Assembly: GCF_008370495.1 (NCBI RefSeq)
Contig: NZ_VTUX01000009.1
Location: 124,376-188,375 of the forward strand
Reading direction: 5' to 3'
Origin: Pseudohalioglobus sediminis
Lineage (GTDB): Bacteria > Pseudomonadota > Gammaproteobacteria > Pseudomonadales > Halieaceae
Length of the DNA: 64,000 bases
Position 1 is the first letter of the stretch, and the number at the start of each line of letters is the position of its first letter. The notes below the pieces were generated by a model. The model had not been told where the DNA came from. It made no database searches and worked only from the letters and a program-made list of their open reading frames with translations. Below, piece by piece: positions 44,994-53,229 of this stretch. Both the position numbers and the translations under genes were made by a program.

Positions 44994-45029
44994 TTATTGG
45001 TGATTGTGGGGGGTGATCGCGGGTGGGGT

Positions 45030-45053
45030 GATCGCGGCTGTAGCCGCTCCTAC
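45030..45053. repeat. REP palindrome
   Basis: A reverse REP copy 8 bases beyond the stop of the second Wzc gene. Confidence 0.85.
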
Positions 45054-45061
45054 AGGCGTGG

Positions 45062-47326
45062 TTACGAGGGTTCTTCGGCGGTGTAGTAGTGGCTGTATTG
45101 GTAATGGGCCTTGCCGACTGCCTTGATGTCGAACTGGTTCAGCACCACGCCGGCCAGGGGTTCGTTGTTGGCGAGGATGGCGTCTATGCCTTTTTGCACC
45201 TGGGTGGCGGGGGTGGCGTCGGCTTTCACCACGTAGATCACAATGTCTGAAAGCGCCGCCAGCACCAGGGCGTCGCTCACCGGCTGCATGGGGGCGGAGT
45301 CGATCACGATGCGGTCGTAGCGCTGGCGCAGTTCTTCCAGGGCGTAGGCGAATTTGCGTGAGCTCAGCATTTCCAGCGGGTTGGGCGGAATCAGGCCGGA
45401 GGTCATCACGTCCACGCCCATGTCTTCCATGTGCACGATGCACTCTTCCAGGCTGGCGGTCTCGGAAACAAAGTGGCTGAGGCCGGGGCGCTTCGGGTCC
45501 AGGCCGCACTTGGAAGCCAGGCCGGGCTGGCGCAGGTCACCGCCCACCACCAGCACCTGCTCCATCTGCCCCAGGGCCACGCCGAGGTTCAGCGCCAGGG
45601 TGGATTTGCCCTCCCCCGGCACGGTGGAGGTCACCACGATCACCCGCGCCGGGTTATCCAGCTGGTTCAGCAGCAGGCTGGTGCGGATGCTGCGGATGGA
45701 TTCGGCAAACACGCCGCGCGGTTTCTCCCAGATGTGCTGGATGTAGCCGTGGGCAGCGGGCTTCTCCCGCGGGATCGCCCCCAGCAGCGGCGCGTGCAGT
45801 TTCTCGCCCACGTCTTCCGGCTTCTTGATGGTGTTGTCCAGCATGTCCAGCAGGATGGCCACGCCGCAGCCGAGCATGGTGCCCAGCACAAAGGCCAGCA
45901 CCAGGCTCATTTTCATATTGGGCTTGTAGGGGCGCTCGGGCGGCAGGGCCCGGTCTACCAGGCGCGCGTGCGGGCTTTCGAAACCGCCGGTCTCGGTGAG
46001 CGCGCGGATGCGCGAGAAGAAGGCGTCGTAGAGTTCGCGGTTGGTGTTCACCTCGCGCTGCAGTTCGCGCAGCTGGAACTCCACGCGGTTGAAGTTCTGC
46101 ATTTCGCTTTTGCGCGCTTCCCAGTTTTCCTGCAGCTGCTGTTCGTTGCGCAGGGCCACCTCGTACTCGCGGCTGATGCCGGAAACCACCTTGCGCACTT
46201 CCCGCTCCAGGGAATCGTTGGCGGCGGCGAGGTCGGATTGCGCGGCAATCATTTTCGGGTGTTTGGGGCCGTAGCGCTTGCCGAGTTCGGCCACGGTGCG
46301 CTCGGCGGAGGCCTGCTCGCGCTTGATGTCGCGGATCACGTCGTGCTGCAGCACCGCGGGAATGGTCATCAGCTCGTCCACGCTGGCGCCGCGCATGTTC
46401 TGCACATTCTCCATGATGGTTTGCGCCTCGATGCGGGCGCGGCGCGCCTCGTCCAGGCGCTGGGAGAGCACGTAAAGCTCACTGCCGCCGAGGCTGGTCT
46501 CGCCGTCCACGTCTACCAGGCCTTCCTGCTCGCGGAAGTCCTGCAGCGCCTGCTCGCTCTCGCGCAGGTCGCTTGTCAGCTCTTGCAGGCGGGTGGTCAT
46601 CCAGTCGGTGGCCTGGATGGAGCCGGAGGTGCGGGTTTCCAGGTCCTGGGCGATAAACTCTTCCGCCAGGGTGTTGACGATGGTGGCGGCGAGCCTGGCG
46701 TCGGTGGAATCAAAGCTCAGGTAGGCCACGTGGCTGTATTCCACCGGCTGCACGCTGAGGCCGCCGGTGATGTAAGCGGCGGCGGCCTGTATCTCCAGCT
46801 CTTCCTTTTGCTCCGGGGTCAGCTGCACCGGGGGTTCCTGCTCCCGCGCCGGCAGCAGGCTCTTCAGGCTGAAGCTGAAGCCGGGCTCATCGCCCTCGCC
46901 GTCTTTGGGCTGGAAGATGGCGTGCTTGTGCAGCTGCAGTTTGCGCGCCACCCGCTCCGCCAGGCTGCGGCTCTTGAGGATTTCAAACTGGGTCTGGAAG
47001 TAGTCGTACTCGCGGTAGGTGCTGTAGGCGTACTGCTGGTCCTGCGGCACCAGCGGGTTGCCCTGCTTGGCCTCGATCACCACCGAGGCGGAGGCGCGGT
47101 AAGTGGGCTCCTGGGTGTTCACCCACAGGCCGGTGATCAGGGTGATGGCAAAGGCCAGGGCGAGGATCGCCCACTTGTGCTGCAGCACCGCGTTGATCAG
47201 GCGGCTGAGGTCGATGAAGTCGTCGTCCTGCGGGTGCTGCGGGCCCGCGCCTGGCTGCGGCATCGCCGCGGCGTGCCTGGGCAGGTTGGAAGCGGGCGTG
47301 GCGGGCATGTCGGGTGGCTGGTTCAT
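45062..47326 (-). CDS. Wzc-like polysaccharide co-polymerase / BY-kinase, second copy
   Basis: A 754-residue protein with a Wzz domain (first membrane helix HKWAILALAFAITLITGLWV, second near residue 475, LVLAFVLGTMLGCGVAILL), long coiled coils, and an ATPase with Walker A TSTVPGEGKSTLALNLG (about 562-570) and Walker B IVIDSAP. The Walker A' reads VVGGDLRQP: the first Asp of the usual DxD is Gly, so kinase activity may be weak. The C-terminal Tyr cluster is short (YQYSHYYTAEEPS). It is VpsO-like by neighbourhood. Its start overlaps the Wza-like stop by one base. Confidence 0.9.
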   Translation of the reverse strand: MNQPPDMPATPASNLPRHAAAMPQPGAGPQHPQDDDFIDLSRLINAVLQHKWAILALAFAITLITGLWVNTQEPTYRASASVVIEAKQGNPLVPQDQQYAYSTYREYDYFQTQFEILKSRSLAERVARKLQLHKHAIFQPKDGEGDEPGFSFSLKSLLPAREQEPPVQLTPEQKEELEIQAAAAYITGGLSVQPVEYSHVAYLSFDSTDARLAATIVNTLAEEFIAQDLETRTSGSIQATDWMTTRLQELTSDLRESEQALQDFREQEGLVDVDGETSLGGSELYVLSQRLDEARRARIEAQTIMENVQNMRGASVDELMTIPAVLQHDVIRDIKREQASAERTVAELGKRYGPKHPKMIAAQSDLAAANDSLEREVRKVVSGISREYEVALRNEQQLQENWEARKSEMQNFNRVEFQLRELQREVNTNRELYDAFFSRIRALTETGGFESPHARLVDRALPPERPYKPNMKMSLVLAFVLGTMLGCGVAILLDMLDNTIKKPEDVGEKLHAPLLGAIPREKPAAHGYIQHIWEKPRGVFAESIRSIRTSLLLNQLDNPARVIVVTSTVPGEGKSTLALNLGVALGQMEQVLVVGGDLRQPGLASKCGLDPKRPGLSHFVSETASLEECIVHMEDMGVDVMTSGLIPPNPLEMLSSRKFAYALEELRQRYDRIVIDSAPMQPVSDALVLAALSDIVIYVVKADATPATQVQKGIDAILANNEPLAGVVLNQFDIKAVGKAHYQYSHYYTAEEPS

Positions 47327-47865
47327 CAGAAGAAGGTGTCCTGCACGGTGAAGATGTCGCCCGGTTGTACCTGGTATTCCAGGCCCACTTTCTTTTCCCT
47401 GCGCTCGGGGTCGCTGTCGGCGATAACGAGTATCTCCTTGCGGTTGGCGCGCTCGGTAAAGCCGCCGGCCAGGGCCACGGCCTTGCGCAGGGTGAGCCCG
47501 GGCTGGAAGTCTACCCCGCCGGGACTCTTGACCTCGCCGTTCACGAAGAAGGGCCGGTATTTGACGATGCTCACGGAGATGCGCGGGTCTACCAGGTAAT
47601 CGGGCTTGAGGCCGTTGGTGATCTGGTCCTGCACCTCGGAGGCGGTTTTGCCGGAGACCTTCAGTTCACCGAGAAAGGGGTAGGAGATGCGCCCGTTCTG
47701 GCCAATCAGCAGGGACTGGAAGGTGAGGTCCGGCTCGCCGTACACGTAGATGCGGATGGTGTCGCCGGCATTCAGGGTGTAGTTGGATTCCTGGGCGTGG
47801 CTGAGGGTGGCGGCCAGCAGCAGGGTGAGAATGGCAAAAAGGCGATGGGTGGCGGTGGTTGGCAT
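47326..47865 (-). CDS. Wza-like polysaccharide export protein, short form
   Basis: A 179-residue precursor with a cleavable signal peptide (FAILTLLLAATLSHAQ), no lipobox Cys. It has Poly_export (YTLNAGDTIRIYVYGEPDLTFQSLLIGQNGRISYPFLGELKVSGKT) and one SLBB-like domain (FFVNGEVKSPGGVDFQPGLTLRKAVALAGGFTERA). It is VpsN-like: much shorter than E. coli Wza and without its C-terminal barrel-forming helix, so it needs a separate outer-membrane partner. The OM-barrel gene two genes upstream (48495) is the natural candidate. Confidence 0.87.
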   Translation of the reverse strand: MPTTATHRLFAILTLLLAATLSHAQESNYTLNAGDTIRIYVYGEPDLTFQSLLIGQNGRISYPFLGELKVSGKTASEVQDQITNGLKPDYLVDPRISVSIVKYRPFFVNGEVKSPGGVDFQPGLTLRKAVALAGGFTERANRKEILVIADSDPERREKKVGLEYQVQPGDIFTVQDTFF

Positions 47866-47899
47866 GGTGTCGGGCTTGTTGGGCGGTTCCTGGTTGCTT

Positions 47900-48093
47900 G
47901 TTGGAGCGGCTACAGCCGCGATTTGGTTTTGGTTTTTTCAAATACCGTTTGTTTTTCTGGGTTTATCGCGGCTGTGGCCGCTCCTACAGGGTTTGGGTCG
48001 GACCGTAGGAGCGGCTATAGCCGCGATGTCCTTTTGCCTTAACCCAACCTTGGTGTATTGCACCGACCTTATCGCGGCTGTGGCCGCTCCTAC
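47900..48093. repeat. Four REP palindromes in alternating orientation
   Basis: Forward copies lie at 47900-47922 and 48005-48027, reverse copies at 47965-47987 and 48071-48093. The last overlaps the stop codon of the VpsP-like gene. No gene is visible in 47866-48089. Confidence 0.9.
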
Positions 48094-48476
48094 ATGGCCT
48101 TGTTTCTGGATTGGTACTCTACCATCAAACGCTGGTCCTGCGGGTGCGCGGGGCGCCAGTCCAGGGCCTGTTTCTGGGCTTTTATGGCTTCTTTTGCCAG
48201 CGCGCCGCTCTGCTGCCAGTAGCTTTCCCAGGCCAGCTGGCTGGCCTGCAGGGCGTGGGCGCGGGCATCCTTCGGGGTGGCGGCCACCAGTTGCTCGATG
48301 CCGGCGCCGGTGCGTTCGCGGGTGCGCTCGGTGGGCAGGTATGCGCCGCGGCCCCAGAAGCTCACTTCGGTTTCCAATTGGGTGAAGGCCAGGTGCTGGC
48401 GCATCTTGGCCTGCGCCTGCCAGGCCAGTGCCAGCAGCAGGGCCAGGGGAATCAGGGCAAGCGGGCGCATGGCCAT
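48090..48476 (-). CDS. VpsP-like polysaccharide biosynthesis protein
   Basis: A 128-residue protein with one N-terminal hydrophobic segment (LALIPLALLLALAWQAQA) that could be a signal anchor, then a helical domain: FTQLETEVSFWGRGAYLPTERTRERTGAGIEQLVAATPKDARAHALQASQLAWESYWQQ and ALDWRPAHPQDQRLMVEYQSR. The family is known only by association with Vps-type export loci. The stop TAG is formed by the GTAG head of a REP element. It lies between the OM-barrel and Wza-like genes in the same direction. Confidence 0.6.
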   Translation of the reverse strand: MAMRPLALIPLALLLALAWQAQAKMRQHLAFTQLETEVSFWGRGAYLPTERTRERTGAGIEQLVAATPKDARAHALQASQLAWESYWQQSGALAKEAIKAQKQALDWRPAHPQDQRLMVEYQSRNKAM

Positions 48477-48494
48477 AAGCGGGCAGGCCTGCGC

Positions 48495-49688
48495 TTACAG
48501 GCTCAGCTCGGCCTCGATGAAGTACACGTTGCGGGAGTAGTCGAAGCTTGGCCGGTCGGAATCCCTGTCTTCGTAGCGGTAGCCGCCGCCGATGTCGAAC
48601 CAGCGGTCCACGTTGTAGAGGTACTTCGCTTCCAGCTGCCAGCGTTCGTCTTCGCGGGTGTAGCCGGTGTAGTCGTCGTCACCCCACAGGCTGCGGACCT
48701 CGGTGCGCGAGCGGCCACTCCAGTCGTGGTCCCAGCGGATCTGGTACTCCTCCACGTCGATGGCGTCGCCGAGGCCGTTGGTCTCCTCGCTGAAACGGCG
48801 GGTGCCAAAGTTGAAGTTGGAGTAGCTGCGCGGCTTGTAGTCCACGTCCACTTCCCAGGAGAAGCCGTCGTCATCCGAGCGCCGGCGCGAGTCGTAGCTG
48901 CGGTCGTACCAACCCAGGCGCACGCTGCCGGAGGTCTTGGCGGTGGCCTGCCATTCCACACCCGCGAAGTAATTCCACTCCTCGCTGTCGTAGGAGCCGC
49001 CGGGGTCAGCCGGGTTGATTCTGTCGTATTCGTTGTCGATGTAGCGCACTTCCACCAGCGCGTCGGTGCGCGGCGCCACTTTCCAGAAGAAGGTGCCCTT
49101 GAGGGTGTCCTGCTCGCGGTCGCGGTACCGGGTGACGTCGCGGAAGTTCTGGTAGTCCAGGTCGAGGTAGTCGTAGGCCACGGTCAGGCGGCCGTCGGCA
49201 CTACGGCTGCCGTAGGTGTAATCGCCGCCCCAGCGCCATTGCTCGTATTCCACCGGTTTGTCGATGAGCTGCGCAAGGCCGCCCTCGGCCAGGCCGGTAC
49301 CGCGCTCTTCGTGGGCGTCAAAATATTCGGCGTAGGCGTTCAGGGTGTTGCGGGCGTTGAACTCGTGGTGGATGTCCAGGTTGACGCGGTGGTCGGTGTA
49401 GTCGTCGTCGTGGCTGGAGAAGTAGCGGTAGTCGGCCAGCTCATAGGCCAGGGAATAGGTGTTGTTGCCGTTTTTCAGCCAGGCCTGCACGCGGGGGCGT
49501 ACGTCGGAAACCCAGGAGCTTTTTTCATCGCGGGCGCTGCGGAAGATGTTGTCCACGTAGCGCGCTTCGGCTTTCACGGTGGGCACGATGTAGACCGGGC
49601 CCGCCTTGATCGGCGCCGGTTCCACCGCCAGTGCGCCCTGGGCACACAGGTTCCCTACGGTGACCACTGCTAAAGTATAACGTTTCAC
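48495..49688 (-). CDS. Outer-membrane beta-barrel polysaccharide export protein (VpsM-like)
   Basis: A 397-residue precursor. The GTG at 49688 gives a signal peptide (VKRYTLAVVTVGNLCAQGALA) and is favoured because the promoter's predicted start lies only a few bases before the alternative ATG at 49727. The mature protein begins with VYIVPTVKAEARYVDNIFRSARDEKSSWVSDVRPRVQAWLKNG and continues as alternating amphipathic strands ending VYFIEAELSL, a terminal barrel strand. The composition (many Asp, Tyr, Arg) and the position next to Wza-like, Wzc-like and VpsP-like genes mark it as the outer-membrane pore of a Vps-type exporter. Confidence 0.75.
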   Translation of the reverse strand: MKRYTLAVVTVGNLCAQGALAVEPAPIKAGPVYIVPTVKAEARYVDNIFRSARDEKSSWVSDVRPRVQAWLKNGNNTYSLAYELADYRYFSSHDDDYTDHRVNLDIHHEFNARNTLNAYAEYFDAHEERGTGLAEGGLAQLIDKPVEYEQWRWGGDYTYGSRSADGRLTVAYDYLDLDYQNFRDVTRYRDREQDTLKGTFFWKVAPRTDALVEVRYIDNEYDRINPADPGGSYDSEEWNYFAGVEWQATAKTSGSVRLGWYDRSYDSRRRSDDDGFSWEVDVDYKPRSYSNFNFGTRRFSEETNGLGDAIDVEEYQIRWDHDWSGRSRTEVRSLWGDDDYTGYTREDERWQLEAKYLYNVDRWFDIGGGYRYEDRDSDRPSFDYSRNVYFIEAELSL

Positions 49689-49736
49689 GTCCTGGTCCCA
49701 GTGGGGGCCGCCACGTGCCCCTCTCATGTTTTGTCA

Positions 49737-49765
49737 ATTATAAAGTTGATTTTACGGGAATTGAA
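49737..49765 (-). promoter_or_regulatory. Promoter of the OM-barrel gene
   Basis: A perfect TATAAT (minus strand, 49742-49737) lies 17 bases after TTCAAT (49765-49760), a weak -35. The predicted start is about 5 bases before ATG 49727, so translation most likely begins at GTG 49688. Confidence 0.55.
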
Positions 49766-49798
49766 CGGTGATAGGTCACAATTTGCCTAAGTTTTCGC

Positions 49799-51241
49799 CT
49801 ATAAAGCCTTGTTTCGCGGCAAGTTTCCGGAAATATACGCTAGCGCGAGCAAACTTACGAAGGTGAGCGCGTTGGCGGGGATCTGCAGGTTGAAATCCAC
49901 CGTGGAGTGAATCGCGGCCCAGATCACCGCCATGGTCACCGCAAAACCGGCCCCGCGGTACAGCGGGTGGTGCCGTTTGCGCTGCACCTGCACCGCCTGC
50001 CACAGGCACAGCGCCACAAAGGCCACCAGCGCCAGCGCCGCCGGCAGGCCCAGCTCCGCGCTGAACTCCAGGTAGTCGTTGTGGCTGTGCAGGTAGAAGC
50101 CGCGCAGCTGCTCGCCCTGGAAGTTGGGGAAAATACCGTAAAAGGAGCCGCCCCCGGAGCCGGTGAAAGGAAACGCGCGGATGTAATCCAGGGTGTAGAA
50201 GTCCATCCAGTAGCGGGAGAACTCCTCCGCGGCCTTGCCTTCCAGGCCTTCCAGCCGCTCTACCAGTTTATCCAGCCCGAACCAGCGCCCGAGGATGATC
50301 ATGTCCACCACGAACAGGCTGGCGAGAAAGCCCACCATGCGCCAGGAGAAGCGGCGCCCGCTGTACAGGGCCACGCAGCCGGCCAGGGCCAGGGCGCTGA
50401 AAAAGGCCACGTTGCCCATGCGCGAGCGCGTCAGCACCAGCGCCACCACCATCACCGCCAGGTAGAGGCGCAGGCGGAACTTGGGGCTGAGCAGCAGCCG
50501 CAGCCAGCTGCGCAGGCGCTCTTTCCAGCCGTGAATACGCTGGCGCGACAGCTGCGACAGCAGCAGCCCGGTGCCCGCCGCCAGGCACATCACCAGGTAG
50601 CCGGCGAGGTGGTTGCGGTTGACGAAGGTGCCGGTGGCCACGCCGCGGCCGGCGTACTTCTCCACGAAGAAGCCCAGTTCCAGGCCGCTGAGCACCATGA
50701 AGGCGCCATAGGCCGCCTGCGCGGTGCCGCTGAACACCAGCACCTGCAGGAACAGCCGCACCCGGCGCTCGCTGTTGACCAGGGCCAGCATCAGGAAAAA
50801 CCCGAGGGTGATGCCGCAGCCGCGCAGCAGGTAGTAGTGGGTGGCGGCCCAGTCCAGTGACAGCGTGAGCCAGCCCTCGCGCACATGCCAGGCCGCCGCC
50901 CGGGGCGAGAGCGCCTCGATGACCGCCGGGGGCAAGGGGGTAATCTGCAGCAGCACCCAGGCCTGCACTGCCAGCAGGATGTACAGCGGCACTTTGGCGC
51001 GGCGCCAGATGCGCGGGTGGACCTGCGCCCTGCCGGCCAGCCACAGGGCCACCCAGGCGGCGGCCACGGCGGCCAGCAGCAGGGTGAGCAGGGAGCCGGC
51101 CCATTCACGGTTGGAGGCAAAGGGCAGCGGCGCCCACACCAGGATCGCCATGAAGGCGGCGAACAGTGCGCCCTCTAAAGCGCTGTGCTTCGTAGGAGCG
51201 GCTACAGCCGCGATATTTTTAGTGCCCTGGCCCGAAATCAT
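49799..51241 (-). CDS. O-antigen ligase/polymerase-like membrane protein with REP-coded N-terminus
   Basis: A 480-residue protein with about eleven membrane helices and the Wzy_C region DYIRAFPFTGSGGGSFYGIFPNFQGEQLRGFYLHSHNDYLEFSAELGLP. It is the expected polymerase or ligase of the second locus. The start is uncertain: from ATG 51241 the first 17 residues include IAAVAAPT, which is a translated REP palindrome (51192-51214), whereas the next Met (51151) falls inside the first membrane helix. No good ribosome site is visible for either. It ends 72 bases before the upstream edge of the OM-barrel gene. Confidence 0.75.
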   Translation of the reverse strand: MISGQGTKNIAAVAAPTKHSALEGALFAAFMAILVWAPLPFASNREWAGSLLTLLLAAVAAAWVALWLAGRAQVHPRIWRRAKVPLYILLAVQAWVLLQITPLPPAVIEALSPRAAAWHVREGWLTLSLDWAATHYYLLRGCGITLGFFLMLALVNSERRVRLFLQVLVFSGTAQAAYGAFMVLSGLELGFFVEKYAGRGVATGTFVNRNHLAGYLVMCLAAGTGLLLSQLSRQRIHGWKERLRSWLRLLLSPKFRLRLYLAVMVVALVLTRSRMGNVAFFSALALAGCVALYSGRRFSWRMVGFLASLFVVDMIILGRWFGLDKLVERLEGLEGKAAEEFSRYWMDFYTLDYIRAFPFTGSGGGSFYGIFPNFQGEQLRGFYLHSHNDYLEFSAELGLPAALALVAFVALCLWQAVQVQRKRHHPLYRGAGFAVTMAVIWAAIHSTVDFNLQIPANALTFVSLLALAYISGNLPRNKAL

Positions 51242-51286
51242 GGTTTGGTTTTTGCGGGGGGTGATCGCGGCTGCAGCCGCTCCTAC
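51192..51286. repeat. Opposed REP pair at the 5' end of the polymerase gene
   Basis: A forward REP (51192-51214) lies inside the predicted coding region and a reverse REP (51263-51286) just upstream of the predicted ATG. Confidence 0.85.
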
Positions 51287-51330
51287 AGGGGGAGCGGCGA
51301 CGGGGTGTTTGGGGGTTGGGTGCTGCGGGA

Positions 51331-51804
51331 TCAGGACGCAGGGCTACCGGGCGGTAACAGGCCGCCGCCGGGGCGCGTGCCGCCACCGTGGCTGGTATCG
51401 GTGGGCGCGTAAGACGGCGGTGGGCGCAGGTCCTCGTCGTCATCGTCACAGCCGCCGGTGTCGTAGCTCGCAACCAGTGACTCTACCGTGTCGACCATGT
51501 CACCGCTGAGTTCGGTCAACAGGTCGGCGGCGATCCGCTCGGCCTCGGTGCTGTCCGTGGCGGCGCAGATACCGGCCTTGGCCAGTGCGGGCTGGTTCTC
51601 CACAGAAGCGGCGGCAACGGCCAGCATAGTGGCGGCGTCGAGTGTGCGCCCGTCATCGCGCAGCATCTGGATGATGCTGTCGGCAGATTGCCCACCGGCC
51701 AGTGCGTCCTGCACGGCCCGGGTGGCCTCGCCATCGGACATCGCGGCCACGGCGGCCAGCGGCGCAAGGGCCAGTGCGGCGATGAGGTTACGAGCGTTGA
51801 TCAT
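51331..51804 (-). CDS. Secreted protein of unknown function
   Basis: A 157-residue precursor. The start at 51804 is set by a GGAGAG ribosome site and yields a signal peptide (MINARNLIAALALAPLAAVAA). A small helical domain follows, with ATRAVQDALAGGQSADSIIQMLRDDGRTLDAATMLAVAAASVENQPALAKAGICAATDS, then an acidic/Pro/Gly-rich tail (GGCDDDDEDLRPPP ... GGGTRPGGGLLPPGSPAS). Two Cys could form a disulphide. No family is recognised. It lies just upstream of the polymerase gene of the second export locus and could be co-transcribed with it. Confidence 0.65.
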   Translation of the reverse strand: MINARNLIAALALAPLAAVAAMSDGEATRAVQDALAGGQSADSIIQMLRDDGRTLDAATMLAVAAASVENQPALAKAGICAATDSTEAERIAADLLTELSGDMVDTVESLVASYDTGGCDDDDEDLRPPPSYAPTDTSHGGGTRPGGGLLPPGSPAS

Positions 51805-51986
51805 GACGGCTCTCCGTAGCGGCATTGATAGTCCTCGCCATGATAGGGGGCAAGGCCGGGAGGGTAAAGCGGCACAATTCACGGTGCCGGCGCGGCATCC
51901 TGCACAGTTTTGATCGCAAGCGAACGGGTTTGATGTGGCGTGAGCCCAGGGCCTGCATGATCATACGGGTAACATGAGATTATGGT

Positions 51987-52310
51987 ATGGCCGCAATCGC
52001 GTTTGATACACTGAAGTTCGTCCGCCGGCTGAAAGAGGCGGGCGTACCCGAGACACAGGCGGAAGCGCAGGCGGAACTGATGGCGGAAGCGTTCGTATAC
52101 AACATGGATTCGCTGGTAACAAAGGATCACCTCGAAGGGGCCCTGGATGCCCGATTTGCAGCGCAGGATCTCAGGTTCGAGAACCGTGTTTCCGATCTGT
52201 ACCTGCGCATGGCAGACATTCGCGGAGAACTGAAACTGCAGCGCTGGATTCTTGCCGCCATCGCCGCCAGTACCGTCATTCCGGCCCTGATGACCCTGTT
52301 TGCCCCCTGA
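51987..52310 (+). CDS. DUF1640/CCDC90-like coiled-coil membrane protein, copy 6
   Basis: A 107-residue member, distant from the other five in place and sequence. The head is MAAIAFDTLKFVRRLKEAGVPETQAEAQAELMAEAF, the neck NMDSLVTKDHLEGALDARF, a very short stalk, and the anchor LQRWILAAIAASTVIPALMTLF. It is on the plus strand and lacks the full shared upstream element: a TTTGATG is present at 51929-51935, but the -10-like box is not at the same offset. Its last 35 bases overlap the end of the kinase-like gene of the lasso cluster on the other strand. Confidence 0.8.
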   Translation: MAAIAFDTLKFVRRLKEAGVPETQAEAQAELMAEAFVYNMDSLVTKDHLEGALDARFAAQDLRFENRVSDLYLRMADIRGELKLQRWILAAIAASTVIPALMTLFAP

Positions 52311-53229
52311 GCGGGCCACTGGCGCAGCCCTCTCCCACCCCGGCGGCGTGATCGCGCAGGGCCCGGTATACGGCGTCCATGCGCTCCAGGTTCCAGGGGC
52401 GGTGCACGCGGTACACGGGAATGCTGTCGGCCAGTTGCGCCAGCCAGCGCATGCGCTGCTCCTGCAGGAAGCGGAAGCTGTACAGGTAGTTGGGGATCAG
52501 TTCCTCGAACTTGCGAAAGCCGGTGACCTCGGTGATGGCTATCTCCGCGTCCGGCTCGCCCTGCTCAAGCAGGTAAACCGCGTGAATCGGCCTGGCGCGG
52601 GTGGCGAAGTTCTGCACCCGGTCGCCCAACACCTCGTATTCCCGCCAGGGGCGATGGTGCGGGTGCGAGGGCACCGCGTAGTACTGCCCCCCGTGCATCA
52701 CGGTGGCGACCTTGTCATCGGAGAGCAGCGGGTGGCCCTGTTGCAGGAAATAATCCGCCAGTGTCGATTTGCCGCCGGTAGAGGGGGCCACAAACAGCAC
52801 AGGCCGCGACGCCACTTCCACCGCCGCCGCATGCAGGAAATCGTGCCCCCGCTCCAGGGTGAGATACAGCGGCAGGAAGATGTGCACAAACCAGAACACC
52901 AGCCGCTCCTGCGTGCCCAGTGCATGGCACTGGTAATGGACCAGGTTGTCGCCACCACGCCAGTGAAAACTCACCACGTCGTTGACATCCATGCGCCATG
53001 ACTGGCCCGCCACACTGTGCGCCAGCGCACGATCGCTTTGCAGGGACAGGTCGCGATTGTGGGCGTGGTAAAGCGAGAAGGTTTCCGGCAGTGTCGGCAG
53101 GGGCTGTTGCGCAGGCAACTCGCGCAGTTGCAGCGGCGCCTGCTCGGTAAAACCGGCCATCGCAGATGCTGCCGCGAACAACTCGAAGCCCGTGCGCACC
53201 GGCACGCCGTACAGCACCTGCTCAGCCAT
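52276..53229 (-). CDS. HPr-kinase-like protein of the lasso cluster
   Basis: A 317-residue protein with an HprK-type C-terminal kinase fold: HDFLHAAAVEV before the P-loop APSTGGKST (148-156), then ADYFLQQGHPLLSDDKVATV. In some Bacillales lasso clusters homologues phosphorylate the C-terminal Ser of the precursor; that is family knowledge. Here the precursor ends in Met, so the target would have to be different. It overlaps the B2 gene by 8 bases and is the last gene of the operon. Confidence 0.8.
   Translation of the reverse strand: MAEQVLYGVPVRTGFELFAAASAMAGFTEQAPLQLRELPAQQPLPTLPETFSLYHAHNRDLSLQSDRALAHSVAGQSWRMDVNDVVSFHWRGGDNLVHYQCHALGTQERLVFWFVHIFLPLYLTLERGHDFLHAAAVEVASRPVLFVAPSTGGKSTLADYFLQQGHPLLSDDKVATVMHGGQYYAVPSHPHHRPWREYEVLGDRVQNFATRARPIHAVYLLEQGEPDAEIAITEVTGFRKFEELIPNYLYSFRFLQEQRMRWLAQLADSIPVYRVHRPWNLERMDAVYRALRDHAAGVGEGCASGPLRGQTGSSGPE

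Noticed and set aside
45431-47599. 722-codon plus-strand frame opposite the second Wzc gene
   Set aside because: Antisense shadow of a high-GC gene; no recognisable motif and a His/Gly/Val-rich composition.
48111-49673. 520-codon plus-strand frame opposite the OM-barrel gene
   Set aside because: Shadow of the barrel gene; the sense frame has a signal peptide, strands and operon context.
51929-51964. Shared DUF1640 upstream element at copy 6
   Set aside because: TTTGATG is present, but no -10-like box lies at the fixed offset seen in the other five copies.
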